Positions 54,419-64,000 of a stretch of DNA of 64,000 bases are shown one piece after another; within the stretch, counting starts at the first letter, position 1; the number at the start of each line of letters is the position of its first letter. The stretch spans positions 2,108,001 through 2,172,000 of the forward strand of contig NZ_CP008747.1 in NCBI RefSeq assembly GCF_000816085.1, read 5' to 3'. Under the pieces are notes generated by a model that had not been told where the DNA came from, searched no databases, and saw nothing but the letters and a program-made list of their open reading frames with translations. Position numbers and translations under genes: made by a program. Source of the stretch: Staphylococcus hyicus (GTDB taxonomy: Bacteria; Bacillota; Bacilli; Staphylococcales; Staphylococcaceae).

Positions 54419-55699
54419 ATGAAAAAAGTAATTCTGAGTATTTTAGTTGTATTCTTCGCTACAACTATTATAACACCATTTACTAAAGCGAATACAGCAA
54501 CACCCGTTGATATCGCAAATCAATATGGCTATGCCGTCGGTTATGGGTTTCAACCGGAAGGCCTTGTCAATATCAGCGAAACAGGACAAATCCTTTATCA
54601 ATTCCAAGACAAACAAAAGTGGTATCCTGCTTCAATGACGAAATTAATGACCATGTACCTCACATTAAAAGCAGTAAAATCTGGTACGTTAAATCTTAAT
54701 GACACAGTTAAAATAACAAATACACATTATAGAATGTCTACGTTACCAGAATTAAGTAATACGAAGCTTTACCCAGGCGAAACATATACAATCGCAGAAT
54801 TACTTCAAATTACAGTTTCCGCTTCGAGTAATGCCGCATCTTTAATATTGGCACAAAAAGTATCGGGTTCAACTTCTCAATTTGTAGATGATATGAATCA
54901 AACCGCAAAATCATTAGGCATGACACAAACCCATTATGTAAATCCAACAGGTGCCGAGAATTTTCGATTACAAGAGTTTGTGCCCGAAAAGTATAGCCAC
55001 GAAACATCATCTATCTCATCCCCTCGTGACTATGCAATATTGGCTCAACATGCCGTGCAAGACACACCAAAGATTTTAGACTTTACGAAACAAATCGCAC
55101 CTACCCAACATGGTGTTACATATTATACGTTCAATGACTTGCTTGAAGGTGGAGATATGAGTTTACCGGGGACAGATGGCCTCAAAACAGGGTCTAGTGA
55201 TCTTGCAGATTATAATAATACGTTAACGACAAAACGTGGAAAGTTTCGTGTTTTTCACGTCATTATGGGTGCCGGAGATTATAAAAATTTAGGCGGTGAA
55301 AAAGAACGTAATATGATGAGCGCCAGCACAATCAACGCTACATTCAATCAATATGATTACCGTAAAATTTTATCCAAAGGTGAACATAAAATTAATGGAA
55401 AAACGTATTACGTTACAGAAGATTTATATGATGTTGTCCCAAAATCAATGACGAAACCTTATCAATTTGTCGTTGAACGTGGAGAAGTTCATCTTGATTA
55501 TAAACGTCAATTTATTTCCAAAGCTTATGGTCCTCCTAAGGTAGAGGTAGAAAAGCCAATCGTTTATCAATCTAAATCATTCGTTGTAAGTTCTTGGAAA
55601 GATCATCCGTTATTAACCACTTTAGGATTTATATTTTTAATCGGCTTCTTATCCGTCATCATCTATTACATGTTATTCCTCACAATTAAGCGCCGTTAA
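54419..55699 (+). CDS. pbp4: Penicillin-binding protein 4
   Basis: 426 aa low-molecular-mass PBP with transpeptidase/carboxypeptidase activity that gives high peptidoglycan cross-linking. Signal peptide 1-25; SxxK at S72-K75 (SMTK), SxN at S136-N138, KTG at 256-258; a C-terminal beta domain and a final membrane helix (about 398-419) with a basic tail. The ATG at 54419 has AAGGAG 7 bp upstream. Divergent from abcA. Confidence 0.94.
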   Translation: MKKVILSILVVFFATTIITPFTKANTATPVDIANQYGYAVGYGFQPEGLVNISETGQILYQFQDKQKWYPASMTKLMTMYLTLKAVKSGTLNLNDTVKITNTHYRMSTLPELSNTKLYPGETYTIAELLQITVSASSNAASLILAQKVSGSTSQFVDDMNQTAKSLGMTQTHYVNPTGAENFRLQEFVPEKYSHETSSISSPRDYAILAQHAVQDTPKILDFTKQIAPTQHGVTYYTFNDLLEGGDMSLPGTDGLKTGSSDLADYNNTLTTKRGKFRVFHVIMGAGDYKNLGGEKERNMMSASTINATFNQYDYRKILSKGEHKINGKTYYVTEDLYDVVPKSMTKPYQFVVERGEVHLDYKRQFISKAYGPPKVEVEKPIVYQSKSFVVSSWKDHPLLTTLGFIFLIGFLSVIIYYMLFLTIKRR

Positions 55700-55709
55700 T
55701 TTAAAAAAC

Positions 55710-55739
55710 AAGGGAAAGTCGCCAATGCAACTTTCCCTT
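55710..55739. terminator. Terminator between pbp4 and tarD
   Basis: AAGGGAAAGT (55710-55719) pairs perfectly with ACTTTCCCTT (55730-55739); on the minus strand a T6 run follows. The right arm holds the last bases of tarD. Confidence 0.85.
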
Positions 55740-56136
55740 ATTTTGCGTCTTTCCCATACAATTCTTTTTTAATTTGTGTCGTTGAAATACCTTCCGTTCG
55801 TTTAAGATAAATCACTTCACATTTATCTTTGAGGAAGTCAAATTCTCCTTCCCAATCATGACCCATGACGAAAGTATCAATTTCGTATTTCTCAACATCA
55901 GATACTTTTTGACTCCAATCATGTTCTGGAATAACCAAATCTACATAACGAATCGATTCTAACATCATTTTACGTTGTTCAAAATTGTAGTAAGACTTTT
56001 TATTTTTAATACGATTAAACTCGTCGCTTGATAGTGCAACGACTAAATAATCTCCCATTTCTCTTGCACGGCGTAATAATTCGATATGACCGTAATGTAA
56101 AAGATCGTACGTTCCGTAAGTGATGACACGTTTCAC
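55738..56136 (-). CDS. tarD: Glycerol-3-phosphate cytidylyltransferase
   Basis: 132 aa, full length. HxGH nucleotidyltransferase motif in YDLLHYGHIELL (residues ~10-21), RTEGISTT near the C-terminus. It makes CDP-glycerol, the donor for TarB and TarF in wall teichoic acid linkage-unit synthesis. It follows tarB by 132 bp without a tarX between them, unlike S. aureus. Confidence 0.95.
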   Translation of the reverse strand: MKRVITYGTYDLLHYGHIELLRRAREMGDYLVVALSSDEFNRIKNKKSYYNFEQRKMMLESIRYVDLVIPEHDWSQKVSDVEKYEIDTFVMGHDWEGEFDFLKDKCEVIYLKRTEGISTTQIKKELYGKDAK

Positions 56137-56268
56137 ATTTACGCCTCCTTAATATTTTTAATCTTGCCTTAACATATGGTAAAAGTATAGCATGCGTCTA
56201 TGCGAGATACAATTTAAAATCCCTGAATCATCTGATAATCAATCCATACGCTTTGTTATCATATATAT

Positions 56269-57360
56269 TTAAATTTTAGTAAGACGATCGACGTATATAG
56301 CGATTTGATTTAATGTAGATTGTTTGTTGTAAGTATGCCAATCTTCAAACAACGGCTTTAATTCAAGGCGTTTCAAACGTTGATAAATATCCGACTCACG
56401 ATAGACTTTATAATCTGTTGGAATATCATAGAAATAATCGTTAAGTCCACGTGCTTGTTCATATTCTTGTTCATCATATACATAATAAAGTGTTGGTTTG
56501 TGAATTAAGCTTGCTTCAATAGGTAATGAGCTATAATCAGAAATAATAACATCTGCTAAAACGATTAATTCAAATACTGATAATCCATAATCATCTGCCA
56601 AAACTTTTACTGAAGGGTGATAGCGTGAAAGTAACGTATAGTCGGGTAACGCTAATTCGAATGCTTCTTTATTTAAAATACGATTTGTCATCCCTTCTTC
56701 ACGGTACGTCGGCAAATATACAGCGATTTTCCCCTCCAAGCCATGTTTGGATTTTAATTCAGACTTAAGGACGTCTAAATCTACGGAAAAGTATCGTGAA
56801 AGCCTTGGCACCCCAAAATTGATTAACTGTTCATAATGCGCATTGAAAGCACCTTGAAAACATGAGGCCATGTGCTGGCACCCAACTAAATATTTATCGG
56901 TTGCACGATATACCTTTTCATATTGCCTGACGCTATTTTCATGATCATGATTTACAGCATGGTCTTCAAAGCCAAACTTTTTTAACGCCCCTGCTGCATG
57001 CCAAGTCTGAATCACTGTTTGACCTTTTTTCTTTTTAAAACCTGCCATAAAAAGGTGTAAATTATCGATAAAAATAACTTTCGCACTCGCCATCTTAAAC
57101 AACAGCCTCAAAACATTAAATTGATGAAATTCATAACTTGAGACTTCTTTTATTTCTCTAATCAATTTGAGATGTTCTCGTTTAGCAAAAACGGTTACGC
57201 GAAACCCTCGTTCATTCAACTTTTTTATAATAGGATACATATCTTCCTTAAAATTCATGATAACTACGATATGATTGGCATCCACGCCACGTTTTTGAAA
57301 AAAGGTCATCAAAAACTTAATCATAATGATGTACATTTCTTTAAGCCAATATCGTACCAT
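56269..57360 (-). CDS. tarB: Teichoic acid glycerophosphate primase TarB
   Basis: 363 aa peripheral membrane enzyme that adds the first glycerol phosphate to the ManNAc-GlcNAc-PP-undecaprenyl linkage unit. CDP-glycerol transferase motifs QTWHAAGALKKFG, RYHPS and ISDYSSLPIEASL are present. The ATG at 57360 has GGCGG 11 bp upstream. A terminator separates it from tarG, so it likely has its own promoter. Confidence 0.9.
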   Translation of the reverse strand: MVRYWLKEMYIIMIKFLMTFFQKRGVDANHIVVIMNFKEDMYPIIKKLNERGFRVTVFAKREHLKLIREIKEVSSYEFHQFNVLRLLFKMASAKVIFIDNLHLFMAGFKKKKGQTVIQTWHAAGALKKFGFEDHAVNHDHENSVRQYEKVYRATDKYLVGCQHMASCFQGAFNAHYEQLINFGVPRLSRYFSVDLDVLKSELKSKHGLEGKIAVYLPTYREEGMTNRILNKEAFELALPDYTLLSRYHPSVKVLADDYGLSVFELIVLADVIISDYSSLPIEASLIHKPTLYYVYDEQEYEQARGLNDYFYDIPTDYKVYRESDIYQRLKRLELKPLFEDWHTYNKQSTLNQIAIYVDRLTKI

Positions 57361-57396
57361 TACAAAACACCGCCTTATAAATGTTGTTGTTAAAAA

Positions 57397-57422
57397 AAGC
57401 TGGACCACTCACGCGCCAGCTT
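57397..57422 (-). terminator. Terminator between tarG and tarB
   Basis: AAGCTGG (57397-57403) pairs with CCAGCTT (57416-57422), 12-nt loop; on the minus strand TTTTTTTAAC follows. It lies 130 bp past the tarG stop. Confidence 0.75.
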
Positions 57423-57551
57423 CATAAAGTATTAACAATGAATGACTGGTTAAACATGCATAATTGCATACTTCGCCCTGAACCACCATTGTCAGTAACG
57501 AATTTTCATATTGATTCGTTAACCGCTCACTCTGATCATTCTTTGTTTGTA

Positions 57552-58355
57552 TTACATAAAATCTGCAAAGTGATCTCTGTAGCGCATATGCAACATCGAC
57601 CCAATCACAAAGAAAACAACTGCAACAAAAACATTATATAAAGCAAGTTCCCAATGCGTAATAAAATACCATTCTTTAAACAATATCGCCGCACGATAAC
57701 TTTCCGCAATAAAATAAATTGGATTAAACATCATTATCTTTTCTGGCAATGATCCTGGTTTAGGTACCCACAGAATCGGTGATGCGTAGAAAAGAACCCT
57801 TAATAACGCTTGCATCGCCATTTGCGTATCTCGCACAAGTACACCCAAAGTTGATGTTAACAACGAAATAGACATCGTTATAAAGTACGCTAACGGAATA
57901 AACAAGACTAACTGAATAATGTGAATTGAAGGAGGTAGTCCCACAATCGTACATAGTCCAACTATCGCCAACACAAGCACAAGATGACCGTATAATTTAC
58001 TCGTTACAATATACGTTGGAATGATCGAAAGTGGAAAATTCATTTTTGCCACTTGTCCGTACTTCATCGTAATGGATTTCGTCCCTTCTAAAATCCCTTG
58101 GTTGATGAAGAACCACATGCTAATACCAACGAGTAGCCAATAGATAAACGGCACACCATCAATTGGATGGTTACTTCTAATTCCAAAACCAAATACAAAC
58201 CAATATACCATAATTTGAATAACTGGGTTAATAATTTCCCATGCTAACCCAAGATAATTATTATGATTCGTAATTTTCAATTGGAACTGTGCTAAACGTT
58301 GTATGAGATAGAAGCTTCTCACGTGCTCTTTTAGCACGGTTAAAACAGATTTCAT
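57552..58355 (-). CDS. tarG: Teichoic acid ABC exporter permease TarG
   Basis: 267 aa, six helices, ABC-2 type. Co-linear with S. aureus TarG (LIQRLAQFQLKITNHNNYLGLAW; VLVRDTQMAMQ). With TarH it flips the finished wall teichoic acid across the membrane. The start at 58355 follows the S. aureus protein; its ribosome site is weak, and no better in-frame ATG exists. Confidence 0.9.
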   Translation of the reverse strand: MKSVLTVLKEHVRSFYLIQRLAQFQLKITNHNNYLGLAWEIINPVIQIMVYWFVFGFGIRSNHPIDGVPFIYWLLVGISMWFFINQGILEGTKSITMKYGQVAKMNFPLSIIPTYIVTSKLYGHLVLVLAIVGLCTIVGLPPSIHIIQLVLFIPLAYFITMSISLLTSTLGVLVRDTQMAMQALLRVLFYASPILWVPKPGSLPEKIMMFNPIYFIAESYRAAILFKEWYFITHWELALYNVFVAVVFFVIGSMLHMRYRDHFADFM

Positions 58356-59561
<1,206 letters not shown>

Positions 59562-59615
59562 CAGTACTTCAACATAGATTTTCATTCGCCGCACGCGCGT
59601 AATCAAACACAAATA

Positions 59616-59656
59616 AAAAACGTATTTCCATGCTTACTTTGGAAATACGTTTTTTT
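59616..59656. terminator. Bidirectional terminator between tarH and tarA
   Basis: AAACGTATTTCC pairs with GGAAATACGTTT (stem about 59617-59630 with 59640-59653) followed by T on both strands. It overlaps the tarA stop. Confidence 0.85.
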
Positions 59657-60479
59657 AATCTTTAAAGTATTTTTGTTTCAATACTGCAAACACAAATTTA
59701 GGAATCCTCTTAAAACGATGAATTCGTTTGATATCTGTAATTCCTCGATACACCCATTCTAAATTGAGCGCGCGCCATACGTATGGTGCACGTTTGACTT
59801 CTCCACTAAATACATCAATAGAACCACCCACGCCCATCAACATTGTATGATCAAAATGATGTCGATTGTGTTGAATCCATTGCTCTTGTTTCGGATAACC
59901 CATCCCTACAAAAATAAAATCAGGATTAAATTCACGGATCATTTCAACCACTTTAGGATCGGTAATATCTATAAATCCATGATGTGTTTGTATTTCTAAT
60001 TGAGGGTATTTCTTTTTAATACGTCGCGCTGCTTTTTCAACCACAGGTGACGTCGCTCCTAGTAAAAACACTTTACGTTTCTCAATATCAGCAATATCTA
60101 GACATTGTTCCATCACTTCGATACCAGGCACGCGTTCTTGTAAGGGATGCCCTAAAATGCGCGCTGCTTTAACAATTCCAGTACCATCCGGAATAATATA
60201 ATCCGCTTTATTTATAATGTTTTGGTATAAGGGATCTTCCGAGGCATAGTGAACAATTTCTGGATTAGCCGTCACCACAAATAAATTATACGGTGTATCT
60301 GTATGCATATAACGCATTATATGTTCTCGCATATCTAGTAATGTAACATTATCGAACAGTACATCCAACACTTGCACTTGCGCATGTGATTTATCAAGTG
60401 TGTAGGATGCAGATTCATTAGCAACGTCATGACTAGGAAAAGAGCGCTCATGGTTTATATCTGGCAACACTTTTGCCAT
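59655..60479 (-). CDS. tarA: N-acetylmannosaminyltransferase TarA
   Basis: 274 aa WecG/TagA/CpsF-family enzyme that adds ManNAc to GlcNAc-PP-undecaprenol, the first committed step of wall teichoic acid synthesis. VVTANPEIVHYA, PDGTGIVKAA, LLGAT and GMGYPKQEQW motifs are intact. The N-terminus is about 20 residues longer than in S. aureus before the common VQVLDVLFDNVT. A WalR-type box lies 25-41 bp upstream. Confidence 0.93.
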   Translation of the reverse strand: MAKVLPDINHERSFPSHDVANESASYTLDKSHAQVQVLDVLFDNVTLLDMREHIMRYMHTDTPYNLFVVTANPEIVHYASEDPLYQNIINKADYIIPDGTGIVKAARILGHPLQERVPGIEVMEQCLDIADIEKRKVFLLGATSPVVEKAARRIKKKYPQLEIQTHHGFIDITDPKVVEMIREFNPDFIFVGMGYPKQEQWIQHNRHHFDHTMLMGVGGSIDVFSGEVKRAPYVWRALNLEWVYRGITDIKRIHRFKRIPKFVFAVLKQKYFKD

Positions 60480-61060
60480 AGTCTCACCTTCATTCCTTAA
60501 AATTTTACATCAGATTTACATATCATTTATGTAACTTTAACACATTTTACACCTAAATCAAGTTAAATAAACATAATTAATACCAAAGTATGAGAAAGAC
60601 ATGTTACACAAGTCACAAGACCGACATAAACATATTATTCGTTTCCAAATGTTGCGGTCACAGACTTTGTTCTGAGACACCAACACGGCATTTCACTTTG
60701 AAATAGATTTATTCATAACATCACTATGGCTTTGGCCATTGAAATCTACTCTTTTCAAATCAAAGTATTACTGGCACTATAATTTTATAAATGACACACA
60801 CCCTATTACATCGCATTGAGAAAATTTAATACTTAATAAAAAGTTTATACTTATGCCTCTCATATTTTCATAATATACACTGCGCCCAATATTGATTATG
60901 ATAAAATGAATACACCCCATATTAACATAGGTGAATATACGCGTTCCCCTTATTTTAAATATGCAATATAAAATACGATATATACATCTTAAGTCTATAG
61001 TCAGAACATCTACTCTTCTTTTATAATGAAACTCAAACCTATTCAGAAAGGATTACGTTT
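60480..61060. other. Gene-free region upstream of tarA
   Basis: 581 bp between the divergent tarA and M50 genes, AT-rich. It should hold both promoters. Apart from the WalR-type box I see no ORF, terminator or obvious structure. Confidence 0.5.
60504..60520 (-). promoter_or_regulatory. WalR-type box upstream of tarA
   Basis: The minus strand reads TGTAAA-N5-TGTAAA, a full match to TGTWAH-N5-TGTWAH. In B. subtilis the orthologous regulator acts on tag promoters; here the function is inferred. Confidence 0.6.
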
Positions 61061-61807
61061 ATGATGGACCAATCATGGCTCATTTCGCCCGTTCCCATTT
61101 CAATAATTTTGTTAATCATCATTACGGCACTTTACTTGGTGAGTCATTATTATCAACGTCACCCTGTTTTTTCCGTTTTAGATATTTTATTAAATTACAT
61201 TCCTGTCCTCACGCATGAATTTGGTCACGTCCTTTTTAATCGATTGAGTGGTGGACGTGCTGTTGATTTTGTCGTTGTTGTGAAAAGAAGTGAACGACTT
61301 GCGACTGGGCAACAAGGATATGCGATTACAAAATCACGTAACCGACTCGGTCAAATTTGGACAACATTAGGGGGATATATTATGCCTCCCTTTATGTTGA
61401 GCGTGGGCTTAATTATGCAAAGTAAAGGCTATGGCGCATTGTTTATCCTTTTTTATGTTCTCATATTTTTGTATTTTACATGCGTCACTTCCCGCAAATG
61501 GACACCTATTTTGATTATTCTGTTTTTATCAATGACGATTTATTTGGGTGTACAATCTGAGAATTTAACAAATTACTCACTATTATACATGCTTATATAC
61601 CATTTTCTTTTAGGAACCTTACTTGGAGAAGTATTGCAGTCTACTGTAACTATTGCACAACTCACCTTTAGTAGGCCAAAGCCGTCTTGGGATGGAAGTG
61701 CGCTAAGCGCTTTAACACACATTCCCACTATTTTTTATTCAAGCATATGGGTAATTTTAAACTTTACAAGTATGTATTTCCTCTTCCAACAATTATTTGG
61801 ATCATAG
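61061..61807 (+). CDS. M50-type membrane metalloprotease-like protein
   Basis: 248 aa with about six helices and HEFGH (residues 52-56, HExxH zinc motif) in the second hydrophobic region. It resembles M50B site-2-protease-like proteins of Firmicutes; a second Asp ligand is not obvious, so activity is unproved. AGAAAGGA lies upstream of the ATG. A terminator follows. Confidence 0.75.
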   Translation: MMDQSWLISPVPISIILLIIITALYLVSHYYQRHPVFSVLDILLNYIPVLTHEFGHVLFNRLSGGRAVDFVVVVKRSERLATGQQGYAITKSRNRLGQIWTTLGGYIMPPFMLSVGLIMQSKGYGALFILFYVLIFLYFTCVTSRKWTPILIILFLSMTIYLGVQSENLTNYSLLYMLIYHFLLGTLLGEVLQSTVTIAQLTFSRPKPSWDGSALSALTHIPTIFYSSIWVILNFTSMYFLFQQLFGS

Positions 61808-61911
61808 ATATTTACACTTACATGGAGCTTCATCGCATTTATTTAGAAGCGTTTGAGATTTTATAATATGAACAGAAAAATTGACCATCTATTTTACCGT
61901 TTTATAAACAT

Positions 61912-61953
61912 AGCCATCAAAATTCATCTTTCAATGAACTTTGATGGCTTTTG
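61912..61953 (+). terminator. Terminator after the M50 gene
   Basis: AGCCATCAAA (61912-61921) pairs with TTTGATGGCT (61940-61949), inner TTCAT/ATGAA, then TTTTG. Confidence 0.8.
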
Positions 61954-62048
61954 TCATGCATAGTCAATGATTAAGAAAGTAAAGGCATCTTGCGGTTAGA
62001 ATATAATGTGATACACGTTTTGATGACGTATACTTTACTTTGATACAT

Positions 62049-62699
62049 TTATGCCGTTCTTTCAGCGAAAATGACATTTGCATTTTGATAACTTAAAATG
62101 ATTGTTTGATTTTCATATTTAATTTCAAGCATTTCATTCGTTTCGTCTTTATTAACGATTTCAATCGTGTCACCCATTTGTATTGATTTACTTGAAAGAT
62201 AAATTAATAGTTCTGTTTTGTCTCTGATGCGTTTTATAATCACTTTATCCCCTGCTTCGAAATCAATTAAGGGTGTCTTGTAACGTTCTTCAAAGTCATG
62301 CCCTCTTGGAATCATGCCGCCGTGTGGACACGTCTCAGGATATTGAAGCAACTCATCTAAGCGCTCCACAAAAAGACTCGATACACGATGTTCTAATACT
62401 TCTGCTTCCGCGTGTACTTCCTCCCATGTGTAATTCATCACTTCGATTAAAAACAATTCAATTAAACGGTGTCTCTTAATAATATCTAGTGTTGCTGAAA
62501 CGCCTTTTTCAGAAAGTTTTACGCCTTTATAGGGCTTTGTTTCAACAAAACCTTCTTTTTCTAACCTCCCCACCATTTCACTTACTGATGGCGGTTTTAT
62601 ATTCAGAAACTGAGAGAGCGTTTTATTAGAAACATAATGCGTTTTTCCGTCGTGACTCAGTATCGCTTTAAGATAATCCTCTTTTTCCTCAGTTAACAT
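62049..62699 (-). CDS. mntR: Manganese-dependent repressor MntR/SirR (DtxR family)
   Basis: 216 aa: winged helix (residues 1-65, PPSVSEMVGRLEKEGF), dimerisation/metal domain (HRLIELFLIEVMNYTWEEVHAEAEVLEHR with His/Glu ligands) and a C-terminal SH3-like FeoA domain (about 140-216). It represses the divergent mntABC operon when Mn is sufficient. The operator lies in the 120-bp intergenic region. Confidence 0.92.
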   Translation of the reverse strand: MLTEEKEDYLKAILSHDGKTHYVSNKTLSQFLNIKPPSVSEMVGRLEKEGFVETKPYKGVKLSEKGVSATLDIIKRHRLIELFLIEVMNYTWEEVHAEAEVLEHRVSSLFVERLDELLQYPETCPHGGMIPRGHDFEERYKTPLIDFEAGDKVIIKRIRDKTELLIYLSSKSIQMGDTIEIVNKDETNEMLEIKYENQTIILSYQNANVIFAERTA

Positions 62700-62745
62700 A
62701 TTTTCACCTCTTAAAAAGATTCACTTTATTGTATCACGAAACATC

Positions 62746-62773
62746 TTGACTTTGACAGATTTCATTCTATAAT
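62746..62773 (+). promoter_or_regulatory. mntABC promoter
   Basis: -35 TTGACT (62746-62751), 16-bp spacer, -10 TATAAT (62768-62773). The MntR operator begins just downstream. Confidence 0.75.
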
Positions 62774-62776
62774 ATA

Positions 62777-62799
62777 AATTTATTAGGGTTACCTAAATT
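62777..62799. promoter_or_regulatory. MntR/SirR operator
   Basis: The dyad TTAGGGTTACCTAA (62783-62796) with flanking AAATT arms resembles the known SirR/MntR boxes of staphylococci. It covers the expected transcription start. Confidence 0.75.
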
Positions 62800-62819
62800 A
62801 CTTAAAAGGTTGTGTTAAA

Positions 62820-63599
62820 ATGATTGAAATTAACAACTTAAACCTTACCCTTCAACATAAGCATGTACTTAAAAACATTTCATTAAAGTTACCGTTAAAT
62901 GGTGAAATTATAGGTATCATGGGCCCCAACGGTAGCGGTAAGTCTACTTTAGTTAAAGCTTTAGTAGGAGAGTTGCAATATAAAGGAACGATCACTTTAA
63001 ATGGTAAACCATTAAGTCATCTCAAACGTCATGTCGCTTACGTCCCTCAAAAAATGGCTTTAGACCTTGATTTTCCAATTGATGTTGAATCTCTAGTGTT
63101 ATCAGGGTGCTATGGAGAAATTGGGTGGTTTAAGCGTGTACCGCAACAAAAACGCCAACAATGTCATTTATTATTACAAGAATTAGAACTATTCGATTTG
63201 CGAAAACGTCCACTTCATACATTAAGTGGTGGACAATTACAACGTGTCATATTAGCACGTACTTTGATGCGCACACATGATGTATATATTTTAGATGAAC
63301 CATTTGTAGGGATAGATTTTAAAAGTGAAAAGATGATTATTCAAAAATTAAACGCCCTCAAAAAGGAAGGCAAACTCATTATCATCGTTCATCACGATTT
63401 ATCTACTGCATCAGATTACTTTGATCGTGTCTTGTTGCTCAATCAAAGCGTTCAATTTTTCGGTCCGACAAAAGACGTATTAATTCCATCAAATATTGAG
63501 CAAACATTCCTAGCATCATTGCATGTAAATGACTCTACTACACTTATGAATCAACGAAAGGAGCAATCAAACAATGGAATTCCTACAACATCTCGTTGA
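62820..63599 (+). CDS. mntA: Manganese ABC transporter ATPase MntA
   Basis: 259 aa: Walker A GPNGSGKST (35-43), signature LSGGQLQR, Walker B VYILDEPF, H-loop VHHD. It energises Mn(II) import with MntB and the lipoprotein MntC. AAAGG lies upstream of the ATG. Its end overlaps the mntB start by 26 bp. Confidence 0.93.
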   Translation: MIEINNLNLTLQHKHVLKNISLKLPLNGEIIGIMGPNGSGKSTLVKALVGELQYKGTITLNGKPLSHLKRHVAYVPQKMALDLDFPIDVESLVLSGCYGEIGWFKRVPQQKRQQCHLLLQELELFDLRKRPLHTLSGGQLQRVILARTLMRTHDVYILDEPFVGIDFKSEKMIIQKLNALKKEGKLIIIVHHDLSTASDYFDRVLLLNQSVQFFGPTKDVLIPSNIEQTFLASLHVNDSTTLMNQRKEQSNNGIPTTSR

Positions 63600-64000
63600 T
63601 TATCCGTTTTTAACACGTGCGCTACTTACAGCAATTCTTGTTGGTGCAGTATGTGGTATAGTGGGCTGTTTCATATTACTGAGAGGTCTATCTTTAATGG
63701 GAGATGCAATGAGTCACGCTGTACTGCCAGGTGTAGCAGTATCATTTTTACTCAATATCCCTATGTTTATCGGTGCTTTAGTGACAGGTGTTTTTAGCAG
63801 CTTATGTATTGGTTATATTTCAGACACAACCAAAACTAAGAAAGATGCAGCTATTGGTATAATATTCACCACTTTTCTTGCGACAGGTATTATTTTAATA
63901 AGTGCGATTCAATCTACAACTGATTTATATCATATTTTATTTGGCAATATATTAGCCATTACAGATGACGCATTCTATACCACACTCTGGATTAGTTTGT
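63574..64000 (+). CDS. mntB: Manganese ABC transporter permease MntB, partial
   Basis: ABC-3 family permease; the visible ~142 residues start MEFLQHLVDYPFLTRALL and include GLSLMGDAMSHAVLPGVA, the family signature. AAAGGAG lies 9 bp before the ATG inside the mntA coding end. The C-terminus and mntC lie beyond the window. Confidence 0.93.
   Translation, partial: MEFLQHLVDYPFLTRALLTAILVGAVCGIVGCFILLRGLSLMGDAMSHAVLPGVAVSFLLNIPMFIGALVTGVFSSLCIGYISDTTKTKKDAAIGIIFTTFLATGIILISAIQSTTDLYHILFGNILAITDDAFYTTLWISL

Overview
This 64 kb window is chromosomal DNA of a Staphylococcus species. It is AT-rich and low-GC Gram-positive in style, and it carries recognisable norA, mgrA, uppP, fhuCBG, feoAB, abcA/pbp4, tarA-H and mntR/mntAB genes in the order known from the S. 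aureus chromosome. Several features differ from S. aureus: a malate dehydrogenase gene, a thiazole-synthesis operon behind a TPP riboswitch, no tarX between tarB and tarD, and a chromosomal speG. I infer a non-aureus, perhaps animal-associated staphylococcus, but the species cannot be fixed from this sequence alone.

Layout. 1-5.7 kb: end of the fructose operon (fruK partial, fruR) with a cre site and FruR-like repeats in its promoter, a ybaK deacylase, a large teichoic-acid-type glycosyl/glycerophosphotransferase, and norA. 5.9-10.1 kb: membrane proteins, a CPBP protease, malate dehydrogenase and an aldo/keto reductase. 10.1-17.6 kb: a CobW GTPase, the global regulator mgrA, a CydDC-like ABC exporter pair, uppP, a second CPBP protein and DoxX. 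17.6-31.1 kb: mostly small housekeeping and membrane genes, LysR plus an MFS transporter, YebC, and the TPP-controlled tenI-thiS-thiG-thiF operon.

31.4-35.2 kb is the accessory spot. A LysM-CHAP cell-wall hydrolase with a WalR box is followed by a decayed ISL3-family element, a spermidine acetyltransferase (speG) behind two overlapping short upstream ORFs, and an IS3-family (IS150-group) insertion sequence with a split orfA. This block of about 3 kb sits between the hydrolase and the pit phosphate-transport genes and looks horizontally acquired.

35.3-64 kb: phosphate uptake (pitA plus its DUF47 partner), an esterase, transporters, the iron-hydroxamate permease fhuCBG with a Fur box, YitT, a strong candidate small RNA, nupC, feoAB plus the Cys-rich Feo partner behind a Fur box, the divergent abcA/pbp4 pair, the wall teichoic acid cluster (tarD, tarB, tarG, tarH, tarA, with a WalR box in front of tarA), an M50-like peptidase, and the manganese system (mntR, mntA, start of mntB) with its operator.

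Common threads are envelope biogenesis (uppP, the tar genes, pbp4, the LysM-CHAP hydrolase), metal acquisition (fhu, feo, mnt) and efflux under MgrA-type control (norA, abcA). The most notable findings are the leader arrangement and acquisition of speG, the sRNA locus between yitT and nupC, and the WalR-type box at tarA.
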